A stretch of 64,000 bases of DNA from Palaemon carinicauda (taxonomy: Eukaryota; Arthropoda; Malacostraca; Decapoda; Palaemonidae), in NCBI RefSeq assembly GCF_036898095.1, contig NC_090729.1, forward strand, positions 69,420,224-69,484,223, in the 5' to 3' direction. This document shows positions 33,128 to 42,249 of the stretch, one piece after another. The notes below the pieces were generated by a model. The model was not told where the DNA came from and did not search any database. It saw nothing but the letters and a program-made list of their open reading frames with translations. Made by a program: the position numbers and the translations under genes. Each line of letters opens with the position of its first letter. Position 1 is the first letter of the stretch.

Positions 33128-35186
33128 CTGCCAGCTTCTTCAGACAGCAGTGGGAGCCAGACTCAAGAACTTCTGGCAGACCTGGGAAAAGAGAGGCGCA
33201 GATGCACAATCTGTGAAGTTGCTCAGAGAGGGGTACAAGATCCCATTTGTACGGAAACCCCCTCTAGCAACGTCTCCCATCGATCTCTCTCCCAGGTACA
33301 GAGAGGAAGACAAGAGACGAGCATTGAAACAGGAAGTGTCTCTCTTACTAGAGAAGGGAGCGGTGGTCAAAGTCTCGGACCATCAAACCCCGGGATTCTA
33401 CAACCGCCTCTTCTTGGTGTCAAAGAAGACAGGAGGGTGGAGGCCGGTGCTAGACGTCAGTGCGCTGAATGTCTTTGTCACAAAGCAGACGTTCTCCATG
33501 GAGACCACAAAGTCAGTCTTAGCAGCGGTCAGAAGGGAAGACTGGATGGTCTCTTTAGACCTAAGGGACGCCTACTTCCACGTCCCCATCCACCCGGACT
33601 CCCAACCTTTTCTGAGATTCGTTTTCGAAAAGGTTGTCTACCAGTTTCAAGCCCTGTGCTTTGGCCTAAGCACAGCTCCTCTTGTGTTTACGAGGCTGAT
33701 GAGGAATGTAGCCAAATTCCTTCATTTAGCGGGCATCCGAGCCTCCCTCTATTTGGACGACTGGCTTCTCAGAGCTTCTTCCAGTCGTCGCTGTCTGAAG
33801 GATCTAAAGTGGACTCTAGATCTGACCAAGGAATTGGGTCTCCTTGTCAATATGGAAAAGTCACAAGTGGTCCCATCCCAAACTATTGTGTATTTAGGGA
33901 TGGAGATTCACAGTCTAGCTTTTCGGGCTTTTCCGTCGGCCCCCAGAACAAGCCAAGCCCAGTTATGCATCCAGAACATGCTGAAGAAGGAACGATGTTC
34001 AGTCAGGAAGTGGATGAGTCTGATAGGGACGCTATCATCCCTGGAACAGTTTGTGTCATTAGGAAGACTACACCTCCGTCCTCTTCAATATCACCTAGCA
34101 TTTCATTGGAAAAAGGACAAGACGCTAGAAGCGGTCTCGATCCCCATTTCCGAGAAGATGAAGTCTTGCCTGACGTGGTGGAAGGACAGTATCAGCCTCA
34201 GAGAGGGTCTGCCCCTGGCTGTTCAGACTCCCAACCACGTTCTCTTCTCGGACGCATCGGACGTAGGCTGGGGCGCGACATTAGACGGTCGGGAATGTTC
34301 GGGAATATGGAACTCGAGTCAAAGGACAATGCATATCAACTGCAAGGAGCTACTGGCAGTACATCTGGCCTTGAAAAGCTTCAGGTCTCTCCTTCAAGGC
34401 AAAGTGGTGGAGGTGAACTCGGACAACACCACGGCTTTGGCGTACATCTCCAAGCAAGGAGGGACCCACTCACTTACGTTGTACGAGATAGCAAGGGACC
34501 TGCTCACCTGGTCAAAAGGTCTAAACATATCGCTAGTAACGAGGTTCATCCAAGGCAACTTGAATGTCATTGCAGATTGTCTCAGTCGGAAGGGACAAGT
34601 AATTCCAACAGAATGGACCCTCCACAAGGATGTATGCAAGAGACTTTGGGCCACTTGGGGCCAGCCAACCATAGATCTCTTTGCAACCTCGATGACCAAG
34701 AGGCTCCCAATATATTGCTCACCAATCCCGGACCCAGCAGCAGTTCATATAGATGCCTTTCTCCTAGATTGGTCACATCTAGATCTATACGCATTCCCAC
34801 CGTTCAAGATTGTCAACAAGGTACTGCAGAAGTTCGCCTCTCACGAAGGGACAAGGTTGACGCTAGTTGCTCCCTTCTGGCCCGTGAGAGATTGGTTCAC
34901 CGAGGTACTTCGATGGCTAGTAGACGTTCCCAGAACTCTTCCTCTAAGGGTGGACCTTCTACGTCAGCCACACGTAAAGAAGGTACACCAAAGCCTCCAC
35001 GCTCTTCGTCTGACTGCCTTCAGACTATCAAAAGACTCTCGAGAGCTAGAGGCTTTTCGAAGGAGGCAGCCAGGGCGATTGCTAGAGCAAGGAGAACATC
35101 CACCCTTAGAGTCTACCAATCGAAGTGGGAAGTCTTCCGAAACTGGTGCAAGTCAGTATCTGTATCCTCGACCAGTACCTCTGTAA
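32943..35186 (+). CDS. DIRS-B reverse transcriptase - RNase H - methyltransferase-like polyprotein
   Basis: 747 codons, uninterrupted. RT palm: motif A LDLRDAYFHV (Asp at residue 206) and motif C YLDDWL (residues 270-273), preceded by GGWRPVLDVSALN and followed by YLGMEIHS. RNase H: FSDAS (Asp 437), NCKELLAV (Glu 469), NSDNTTAL (Asp 494), NVIADCLSR (Asp 545), so all four acidic residues are present. After it comes a segment with TIDLFATSMTKRLP, AFPPFKIVNKVL (residues 617-628) and APFWPVRDWF. This position and the PPF core match the Dam-like methyltransferase domain described in DIRS1 elements; activity is unknown. The first Met (32943) lies inside gag, so translation may start by re-initiation or frameshift. 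The last 300 nt overlap the recombinase in another frame. Confidence 0.92.
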   Translation: MLRPQLAKPPLCLPCQLDQGWTLQRPVLFRPFVAEPPAEEVLVPKGNEVRRKEPNPLRAESDCQLLQTAVGARLKNFWQTWEKRGADAQSVKLLREGYKIPFVRKPPLATSPIDLSPRYREEDKRRALKQEVSLLLEKGAVVKVSDHQTPGFYNRLFLVSKKTGGWRPVLDVSALNVFVTKQTFSMETTKSVLAAVRREDWMVSLDLRDAYFHVPIHPDSQPFLRFVFEKVVYQFQALCFGLSTAPLVFTRLMRNVAKFLHLAGIRASLYLDDWLLRASSSRRCLKDLKWTLDLTKELGLLVNMEKSQVVPSQTIVYLGMEIHSLAFRAFPSAPRTSQAQLCIQNMLKKERCSVRKWMSLIGTLSSLEQFVSLGRLHLRPLQYHLAFHWKKDKTLEAVSIPISEKMKSCLTWWKDSISLREGLPLAVQTPNHVLFSDASDVGWGATLDGRECSGIWNSSQRTMHINCKELLAVHLALKSFRSLLQGKVVEVNSDNTTALAYISKQGGTHSLTLYEIARDLLTWSKGLNISLVTRFIQGNLNVIADCLSRKGQVIPTEWTLHKDVCKRLWATWGQPTIDLFATSMTKRLPIYCSPIPDPAAVHIDAFLLDWSHLDLYAFPPFKIVNKVLQKFASHEGTRLTLVAPFWPVRDWFTEVLRWLVDVPRTLPLRVDLLRQPHVKKVHQSLHALRLTAFRLSKDSRELEAFRRRQPGRLLEQGEHPPLESTNRSGKSSETGASQYLYPRPVPL

Positions 35187-36086
35187 CTCAAATAGCTGAC
35201 TTCCTCTTATACCTGAGGAAAGAACGATCACTTTCAGCTCCCACTATCAAGGGTTACAGAAGCATGTTGGCATCAGTCTTCCGTCACAGAGGCTTAGATC
35301 TTTCCAACAATAAAGATCTACAGGACCTCCTTAAGTCTTTTGAGACCACAAAGGAGCGTCGTTTGGTTACACCTGGTTGGAATTTAGACGTGGTACTAAG
35401 ATTCCTCATGTCAGACAGGTTCGAGCCGCTACAATCAGCCTCCCTGAAAGATCTCACCTTAAAGACTCTTTTCCTGGTATGCTTAGCCACAGCTAAAAGA
35501 GTCAGTGAGATTCATGCCTTCAGCAAGAACATCGGATTTTCGTCAGAAAAGGCTACATGTTCACTACAACTTGGTTTTCTAGCCAAAAAACGAGCTGCCT
35601 TCTCGACCTTGGCCGAGATCGTTCGATATTCCAAGCTTATCGAATATGGTTGGCAATGAACTAGAAAGAGTCTTATGCCCTGTGAGAGCTCTTAAGTTCT
35701 ATTTAAAACGAACTAAACCTTTACGAGGCCAATCTGAAGCTTTATGGTGTTCAGTTAAGAAACCATCTTTGCCTTTGTCAAAGAATGCTTTATCCTATTT
35801 TATCAGACTGTTAATACGAGAAGCTCATTCCCATCTGAGTGAGGAAGACCAAGCATTGCTGAAGGTAAGGACACATGAAGTTAGAGCTGTCGCAACTTCC
35901 GTGGCCTTTAAACAAAATAGATCTCTGCGAAGTATAATGGACGCAACCTATTGGAGAAGCAAGTCAGTGTTCGCGTCTTTTTATCTTAAGGATGTCCAGT
36001 CTCTTTACGAGGACTGCTACACACTGGGACCATTCGTAGCAGCGAGTGCAGTAGTGGGTGAGGGCTCAACCACTACAATTCCCTAA
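34870..36086 (+). pseudogene. DIRS-B tyrosine recombinase, one frameshift
   Basis: The first part runs in one frame to 35659: SAM-like N-terminal domain (KEAARAIARARRTSTLRVYQ, WEVFRNWCKS, APTIKGYRSMLASVFRH) and catalytic box A with TAKRVSEIHAF (Arg at 35498..35500). The second part runs in another frame from 35646 to 36086: THEVRAVATSVAF (HxxR, His at 35874, Arg at 35883) and FASFYLKD (nucleophile Tyr at 35982..35984). All catalytic residues R...HxxR...Y are therefore present. The break is explained by one extra A in the A6 run 35585..35590: a homopolymer, so a sequencing or assembly error is a real alternative to genuine inactivation. The start is uncertain because the N-terminus overlaps the RT frame. 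Confidence 0.9.
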
Positions 36087-36485
36087 TTCCATAACCTTTT
36101 AATCTTTCTCTTGAAATGTTTTTAATGTTGTTTTTTTGGGTTGTCCGGAAGGCTAAGAAGCCTTTCGCATCCTGGTTGATTTGGCGGGTGGTCAAAGTCA
36201 TTTCTTGAGAGCGCCTAGATTATGGGTTTTGATGAGGTCCTGTTGTATGGGTTGCAACCCTTGATACTTCAGATCCTAGGGGTCGATCAGCATCCTAAGA
36301 GGATCGCGAGGCTCCGTAAGGAAGACGTACTTAAAAAGGCAGAGTAATTGTTCAAGTCGACTTCCTTACCAGGTACCTATTTATTTTGTTTTTGTTATTT
36401 TGATAACTTCTAAAATGAAATAAAAACTCTTAGCTCATAATAATGTAAACATATATTGCTGGTCTCTACCCACCCCCCTGGGTGT
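36087..36485 (+). other. DIRS-B non-coding 3' region
   Basis: Between the recombinase stop and the internal complementary region there is no open frame. It contains AATAAA-like sequence near 36418 that could serve as poly(A) signal. Confidence 0.5.
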
Positions 36486-36585
36486 GAATCAGCTATTATG
36501 ATCACCGGCTAAGTTAAATATTGAAAAATGTTATTTTGATAATAAAATAAATTTTTGAATATACTTACCCGGTGATTATAAATTA
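36486..36585 (+). repeat. DIRS-B internal complementary region (circle-junction template)
   Basis: 36494..36528 is the reverse complement of the outer left end of the element (30311..30345); 36530..36580 is the reverse complement of the outer right end (36770..36819). Side by side these two blocks spell the junction of the two ends, as expected for the DIRS internal complementary region thought to template completion of the circular DNA. Confidence 0.9.
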
Positions 36586-36599
36586 AAGGACCCTCCCTT

Positions 36600-36819
36600 C
36601 CTCCCCAATAGAGACGCAGTGGAACGAGGAGAAAATTGAGTCTTTGTTTACATTGAGTACTGGGTATCTGGACGACAGATGGCGCTGTTGGGCACACCCG
36701 CAACCTGTGTAGCGATCGCTGGCGAGTTTTACCTTAGAGTTTTCTGTCGAGCAATAGAGTTGCAGCTATTATAATCACCGGGTAAGTATATTCAAAAATT
36801 TATTTTATCAAAATAACAT
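36600..36819 (+). repeat. DIRS-B 3' inverted terminal repeat
   Basis: Reverse complement of the 5' ITR. It ends TATTTTATCAAAATAACAT at the element boundary. Confidence 0.92.
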
Positions 36820-37050
36820 AATCAAGAGAAAAGTCACTTCTCATCGGTTACTCCTAAGGGAACAAGAGATTGCCTAACTTATTTCTCTTTTTCTTGTTAT
36901 TTTGAAGATTAATAGTTTATATTGCTCTTAAGCTTCTCTTGTAGTTTATTTCCTTATCCTTTCCTTACTGAGCTATTTTCCCTGTTGGAGCCCTTAGGCT
37001 TAGAGCACCATGCTTTTCCAACTAGGGATGTAGCTTAACAAGTAGTAGTA
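36820..37050 (+). repeat. Non-LTR-associated repeat tail, further copy
   Basis: 36900..37050 carries the shared tail ('gagctattttccctgttgga', 'gtagcttaacaagtagtag'). The first 80 bp after DIRS-B do not match the repeat. Confidence 0.6.
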
Positions 37051-37282
37051 ACAATTACAAGTACCCATCTCGAGTCGACTGATGTCAAGACAGGCAACCA
37101 GTTGCAAGCAACTGCTTTGTAGAGGAAAGAGAAATCCTGTCCCCAACTACCTTCAATCCAATGAGAGTTGGCTGTGTAAGTACGCTTACAGATCGGTAAT
37201 ACCAGAGTAGTCAGTACTCCCTGGAGGAAGATGGTATTACAATTTATCTTAATGATAGCTGTAGAGCAAGAGACCAGTTGCT

Positions 37283-37331
<49 letters not shown>

Positions 37332-38213
37332 CATTAGCGAGCACCTGTAGTTGTGCAGACCTCGTTAGAGAAGGGAGTTCCCCACACAACTTTTCTTAGT
37401 GTCGGGTAAACTTTTTCTTGTGAAAATGAATAGTCTCGCATATAAAGGTTATTTACCTAAGCATGCAAAGAACCCAAACCCTTGCCAGGAGCTCAGAGAT
37501 TGGCAAGTAAGGTCTTGTGTACTTGTCGTTTGGTGAGGTGAGGGTTCACGATGAAACATTAGCAAGTGATGGTGAGAGCTCACGCAACGCTGGCGAGTGC
37601 TGATGAGACAGTTGTGCATCTGCATGTGCAGGCAACATAAATGTATGAGCATGATATTTCTCCTGTTTACCGAGCTAATGCTTGCATAATTACTGCTTAC
37701 TAATAGTGAGAAGACGAAGTTATAACATGTAATGAATAGAGTTGCGCTGTTCTTACCGTACTTGTGTACTATGCAACAAGTCGCAAGTGGGTGAGTGAGT
37801 TATCAAGCATGTAAAATGGCAAGTGCGCTAAACCCCCTCTGCAGTTTAGTACCTTCAACTGTATGTGGTGACGAGAGGGGGTATGGCACATAGCGTAGAT
37901 GTGTGAACGCTGAACTCCCAGTGAGAGAGAGTGAGTAGGTATGCTCGTAGCACTCTGAGCTCCTTGCTGAAGGTAGATCTCTGAGCTCCTCACCCCCTAC
38001 CCTCACTGGACGAGGGGTTAAGCAAGCTAGAGCTTTAGACTCGTCATTCTCGTCAAAGAACAGAAGTTTCTCCCTCGTAAGAGTTTGAAACTGAGGCCAG
38101 GTGCCAAATTTCCTGGCCTTTTAAGGCTCCATGAGCTTTGTTGTGTCAAAGAGATACAAAATGTAAGTAACAAACTCGAAGGGATACAGCCTACGAGAGA
38201 TTTCTCCTTAGTA
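37051..38213 (-). pseudogene. Probable DIRS-A gag/leader remnant
   Basis: Minus-strand frames near 37450..38006 give polar, His/Ser/Pro-rich peptides of the kind seen in the gag linkers of DIRS-C and DIRS-D, but no diagnostic motif. A (TAG)n microsatellite interrupts it at 37284..37332. Assignment to DIRS-A rests on position between its RT (left) and its 5' terminal repeat (right), so confidence is low. Confidence 0.4.
37284..37332. repeat. (TAG)n microsatellite
   Basis: About 16 TAG units in a row. Confidence 0.95.
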
Positions 38214-38518
38214 AGGCCTCTTTCACACTGTGTTTTTTTTCCGGTGTTGCAACTGGTGCGGATCTGCCTTTGTCAGTCGACTGACAGATTATAGGGACCC
38301 TTTCATATTAGAGCGGAGCGTATTTTTCTCTGCAATACCCTTGCATGAGCGGTGACCCACTGGCTTAGCGCGGATCCGCTCTGCTGACGGTGACAATTGG
38401 CTATTATGTTCAATACGAGTCTTCACCACAAGCGAAATTTTTCCCTTGCTTATTTGGCAGGCAGTAATAGGCCAGCAGTGCTTCTCATTGATAAACTCAT
38501 CCATAGAACAAAATATGA

Positions 38519-38870
38519 CAAATTCGTAGATAATTTGTATTTTTCCCAACGATACAAACCTTAGCTATTTATTTAAGGGTATGACTTTCGGCGAAGCTGA
38601 AATGACGAGCCATTAAAATTTAGCGAGGGTTAACTACCCATACCACTAGTTAGCAGGGGAGGGGGGTGGGGCTTACTACTGCTCCCATTCACACACCGGT
38701 GATATAGCTCACTTTGCTTGGAGGTAGGACTTCAAGGGGGATAGGGTTGGCGGGCAAGTTTGTATAAATAGCTAAGGTTTGTATCGTTAGGAAAAATACA
38801 AATTATCTACGAACTTATCATTTGTTCAGTAACTGGAATACAAACCTACGCTATTTATTTAGAGGTGACT
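38519..38870 (-). repeat. DIRS-C 3' ITR and internal complementary region
   Basis: 38519..38720 is the reverse complement of 45800..45990. 38764..38815 is complementary to the outer left end (38519..38570) and 38815..38866 to the outer right end (45945..45990), giving the circle-junction arrangement seen in DIRS-B. Confidence 0.85.
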
Positions 38871-39356
38871 AACCCATTAGGAAGGGTAGACGTCCCAGCC
38901 AATCTGGCTTTTGGCTTTTACCCGGGGGCTCCTTTCTGAGTATGTTAGTACTCAAAATAAGGGGTCCTTGCGACTCGCTAAAGCCTTGCTACGCAAGGTC
39001 CGCGGCCTACACAAGCTGTGAGTTGAAATATCTAGAAGTGTGACCATCCAGGTAAAGTTATTCAGAGTCTTTAGTAGGAAAAACTGTTGTAACCAAGACT
39101 TTCCCAATACCACCTCTCCAGGGTATGGGGACACAACAGCATTAGCTTAATACTAGGTACACAAGGGAGCATGGTTTACCTGCGGTGGTTTGAGGTCAGC
39201 TTGTGCAGAGAACCCAGGATGCTGCTTTCCCCAAGAGAGGGGAGGATGAAGAGCCAGTCAAACCTTTTCATTCGCACAGACTACAACCAGGAAACAGTGC
39301 CCTACACCTTCTGCTACTTGTCCAATAAGGAGCTTGAGGGTATTATACCAGCTATT

Positions 39357-40309
39357 GTGCAGCCACCACAGGACCGATGTAAAACATATCGAGCCTCCTG
39401 TGAATCACGTCTTGTAGGTAGTGGGATGTGAAAGTAGTTTGTCGTTTCCGCAACCCAGCCTGAAGAACCTGCGTCACTGAGAAGTTCCTCTTGAATGCCA
39501 GGGACGCAGCTAAGCCCTACATCATGAGCTCTGGGGCGACGTGAAGAGGAGGGTCTGGATTCAGTGCGAATCCATGCTGAGATTGTGTTCTTGGTGACCC
39601 TCCTCTTCGTCCGTCTGTGCTCACGAAGAGTGCAGGTATCCGAGGACGGGCTGTGGCTGTTCTCTTAAGGTACAGCATCAAACTCCTCACTGGGCAGAGT
39701 AAGAGATGATCAGGGTCATCTGTTACAGAACAAAGACTCTAAATCCGGAAGGAGTCGAATCGAGGATCTACTACTCCAGGGTTCTGAGTCTTAGCAATAA
39801 ACTCAGGGACGAAGCTGAACGTTACCTCTCCCCCATCCCCTTGAATGGGCGATGTCGTATGAGAGACCATGAAGTTCACTAACTTGCTTGGCCGAAGCCA
39901 AAGCTAGCAGGAACACCGTCTTCCAGGTAAGATGGCGATCTTTTGCCTGGCATAATGGTTCATAGGGAGGCCTCTTAAGAGACCTGAGAACTCGAACCAC
40001 GTTCCATGGGGGAGGTCTCACTTCAAACTGAGGACAGGTAAGTTCATAACTCCGTATGAGTAAGGAAAGTTCTAGCGATGAAGAAATGTCCATTCTGTAC
40101 AGTCTAAAGATGAGCCTTAAGGCTGAGCAATTGACTTTTACCGCCGAGACTGAAAGGTGCATTTCTTCCCGCAAATGCATGAGGAACCCCAGTACTGCTG
40201 GAATAGTGGCATCGAGAGGAGAGATACCCCTTCCACGACACCAACCACAGAAGACCTTCCACTTTGCCTGGCAGACTGCTGCTGATGACTTTTCCAGGTA
40301 TCCAGACAT
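39357..40309 (-). pseudogene. DIRS-C tyrosine recombinase, frameshifted
   Basis: 40309..39803 encodes the N-terminal core domain (SSAAVCQAKWKVFCGWCRG, LTWKTVFLLALASAKQVSEL; the box A arginine is Gln here). The C-terminal part is read near 39550..39357: RAHDVG, where the HxxR arginine is lost at a frameshift, then in another frame LAASLAFKRNFSVTQVL and TFTSHYLQDV with the candidate nucleophile Tyr, ending at a stop near 39357. Two catalytic arginines are gone, so it is dead. Confidence 0.82.
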
Positions 40310-40564
40310 CCTGATTGCTACTTATTGCGAAAATCCTCTCTGAGAAAGGAGATGCTGGATAGTCTGAAGGCGTGAGGACGTAGCGAAGCTACGGCTTTGT
40401 GGAATATGTTGGCATGTGGGTGTTTGAGTAGATTGTGTCAGGGAGGGATTTCTCTTGGAGACTCCGTCAGGAGTTGCAGAAGGTCCGGAAACCATTCCGC
40501 GTGATGCATATAAGGGTAATTGAGAGGTTGATCGATGTTCTGGCTTTGTTGAGTACTTTCCTCA

Positions 40565-41170
40565 TCAAACAGAACGGGGGAAAGGCGTAGTGTAAACGTC
40601 GATGTTGTCCCACCGTTGTTGGAATGCATCTTGCCAGATAGCCTTGGGGTCTGGGACTGGGGAACAGTACAACGGAAGCCTGAAGTTCAGGGCCGTTGTG
40701 AAGAGGTCCACTGTCAGAGAACCCCTCAAAGTCAGGACTTTGTTGGCTACTAAATGATCCAAAGACCACTCGGTACTCACTATCTGAGATGCTTTGGTCA
40801 ACTTGTCGTCGAGCACATTCCTCTTGCCCAGAATGAAGCATGTCGATAGTGGTATAGAGTGAATCTTGGCCCATCTCAGTATCTCTACTGCTAGATTGGA
40901 TAGGGGCTGCGAAGAAGTACCTCCTTGCTTGTTGATGTAAGCCACTACTGTGGTGTTGTCACTCATCACCACCAATGAGTGGTTCACCAGGAACTGTTGA
41001 AGGGCCAGAAAAACAGCCTTCACATCTAGGAGATTTATGTGTAGGTACTCTTCTGACTCTAACCAGAGGCCTGAGGTCGTGTGGTGCAGCGCGTGAGCCC
41101 CCCACCTTGTTTTTTTTTTTGAAGCATCTGAGAACAGGATCAAATCTGGGGGGAGGACGAGAAGATCCAC
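40565..41170 (-). pseudogene. DIRS-C RNase H and methyltransferase-like part
   Basis: Contains LILFSDASKK, LHINLLDVKAVFLAL, VVMSDNTTVVAYINKQGG, NVLDDKLTKAS, then SLTVDLFTTALNFRLPLY and DAFQQRWDNIDVYTTPFPR. Compared with DIRS-B the RNase H acidic residues FSD, SDN and the LDD position are kept, but the catalytic Glu position is Asp. A frameshift from the RT lies near 41170..41370. The PPF motif is degraded to TTPFP. Confidence 0.8.
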
Positions 41171-41465
41171 TCCCTTTTGTAGGTTCTCGTCTGCAACTCA
41201 CCACTCGAGGTCCTTCTGTTTTGCTGATCCCATGGGGATCAGAATGTCCGGGGAATTGTGAGCCTGATTTCACCGGGACTTGAGTCGCCACTGGAGAGAT
41301 CTCATCCTGAGGCGACCGTTGGTAACTAGACAGGCCAGTGATGAAAGGTAACAGAAAAGACGTAACCACGTCTAGGCTGGATGTTCTTCTCGTCTGAGAA
41401 AGGGTCTTACAACCTTTCTCAGCCTTGCTATTCTGTTGTCTGATGGGAAGGTTTTGTGGAAATTG

Positions 41466-42161
41466 TTATCTATTATCAGACCTAGGTATACCAGTCTCTG
41501 CGTAGGAAGCAGGGAGGACTTCTCGAGGTTTACCATGATCCCCAGATCTTGGCAAAGCCTCAGAAGTTTGTTTCAATGTTGAAGAAGGGTTGACACTGAG
41601 TCTGCATAGGATTAGCCAGTCATCCAGATAATGAAGGAGACGGATGCCAATCCTGTGTGCCCAAGATGACACTAGGGCTAACGATATGGTGAAAATTTGA
41701 GGTGCTGTGGAAATACCGAAGCACAGCACCTTGAATCTATATTTCCTGTTGTCTAGGTTGAATCTTAGGTACTTCCTTGAAGACGGATGGATTGAGATAT
41801 GGAAGTACGCGTCCTTTAGGTCCAGTGTGCATATGAAGTCCTGTGGTCTTACTGTTAGCCTGACTGTGTCTGCCGTCTCCATGCTGAACAGAGTTTGTTT
41901 GACAAACTGGGTCAGAGCTAAGAGGTCGATGACTAGTCTCCTGCCTCCAGATGCCTTTTTCACAAGAAAGAGTTGACTGAAGAAGCCTGGGGACCCGTCG
42001 AGGATCTCCTGGAGATCACCCTTTTTCAAGAGGGTCTGTGCTTCTGCCCGAAGGGCCAGCCCCTTTGCTGATCCCATGGCAAAGGAATCTATAAACACTG
42101 AATTCCTGGTCAGGGGAGGGAGAGATGTTATGAACGAGACGCGATAACCTAGACGAATCAC
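41466..42161 (-). pseudogene. DIRS-C reverse transcriptase
   Basis: 231 uninterrupted codons: LLKKGDLQEILDGSPGFFSQ, GGRRLVIDLLALTQF, motif A TLDLKDAYFHISIHP, VLCFGISTAPQIF, motif C HYLDDWLILC. Catalytic Asp residues are all present, but the frame breaks after motif C, at a short deletion near 41580, so the polyprotein is not continuous. Confidence 0.88.
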
Positions 42162-42249
42162 AGATATTGTCCAGAGTTTAGCCCCGAGTTACTTCCACCT
42201 GTTCGAGCAACTTTGTAGGCATCCCCCTACTGGTGGACAAGCAGGGAGA

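Larger units (their letters stand above)
30311..36819 (+). mobile_element. DIRS-B: nearly intact DIRS1-like tyrosine-recombinase retrotransposon
   Basis: A 6.5-kb element with all DIRS parts in order: 5' inverted terminal repeat, gag (30686..33127), RT-RNase H-methyltransferase-like ORF (32943..35186), tyrosine recombinase (about 34870..36086), internal complementary region (36486..36585) and 3' inverted terminal repeat (36600..36819). The three ORFs lie in different frames and overlap. There is no obvious target duplication, as expected for recombinase-mediated integration through a circular intermediate. The gag and RT frames are uninterrupted; one extra A in the recombinase is the only clear defect. 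It is on the plus strand, opposite to the host gene and to the other three DIRS copies, and belongs to a different lineage by its terminal repeats. Confidence 0.93.
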
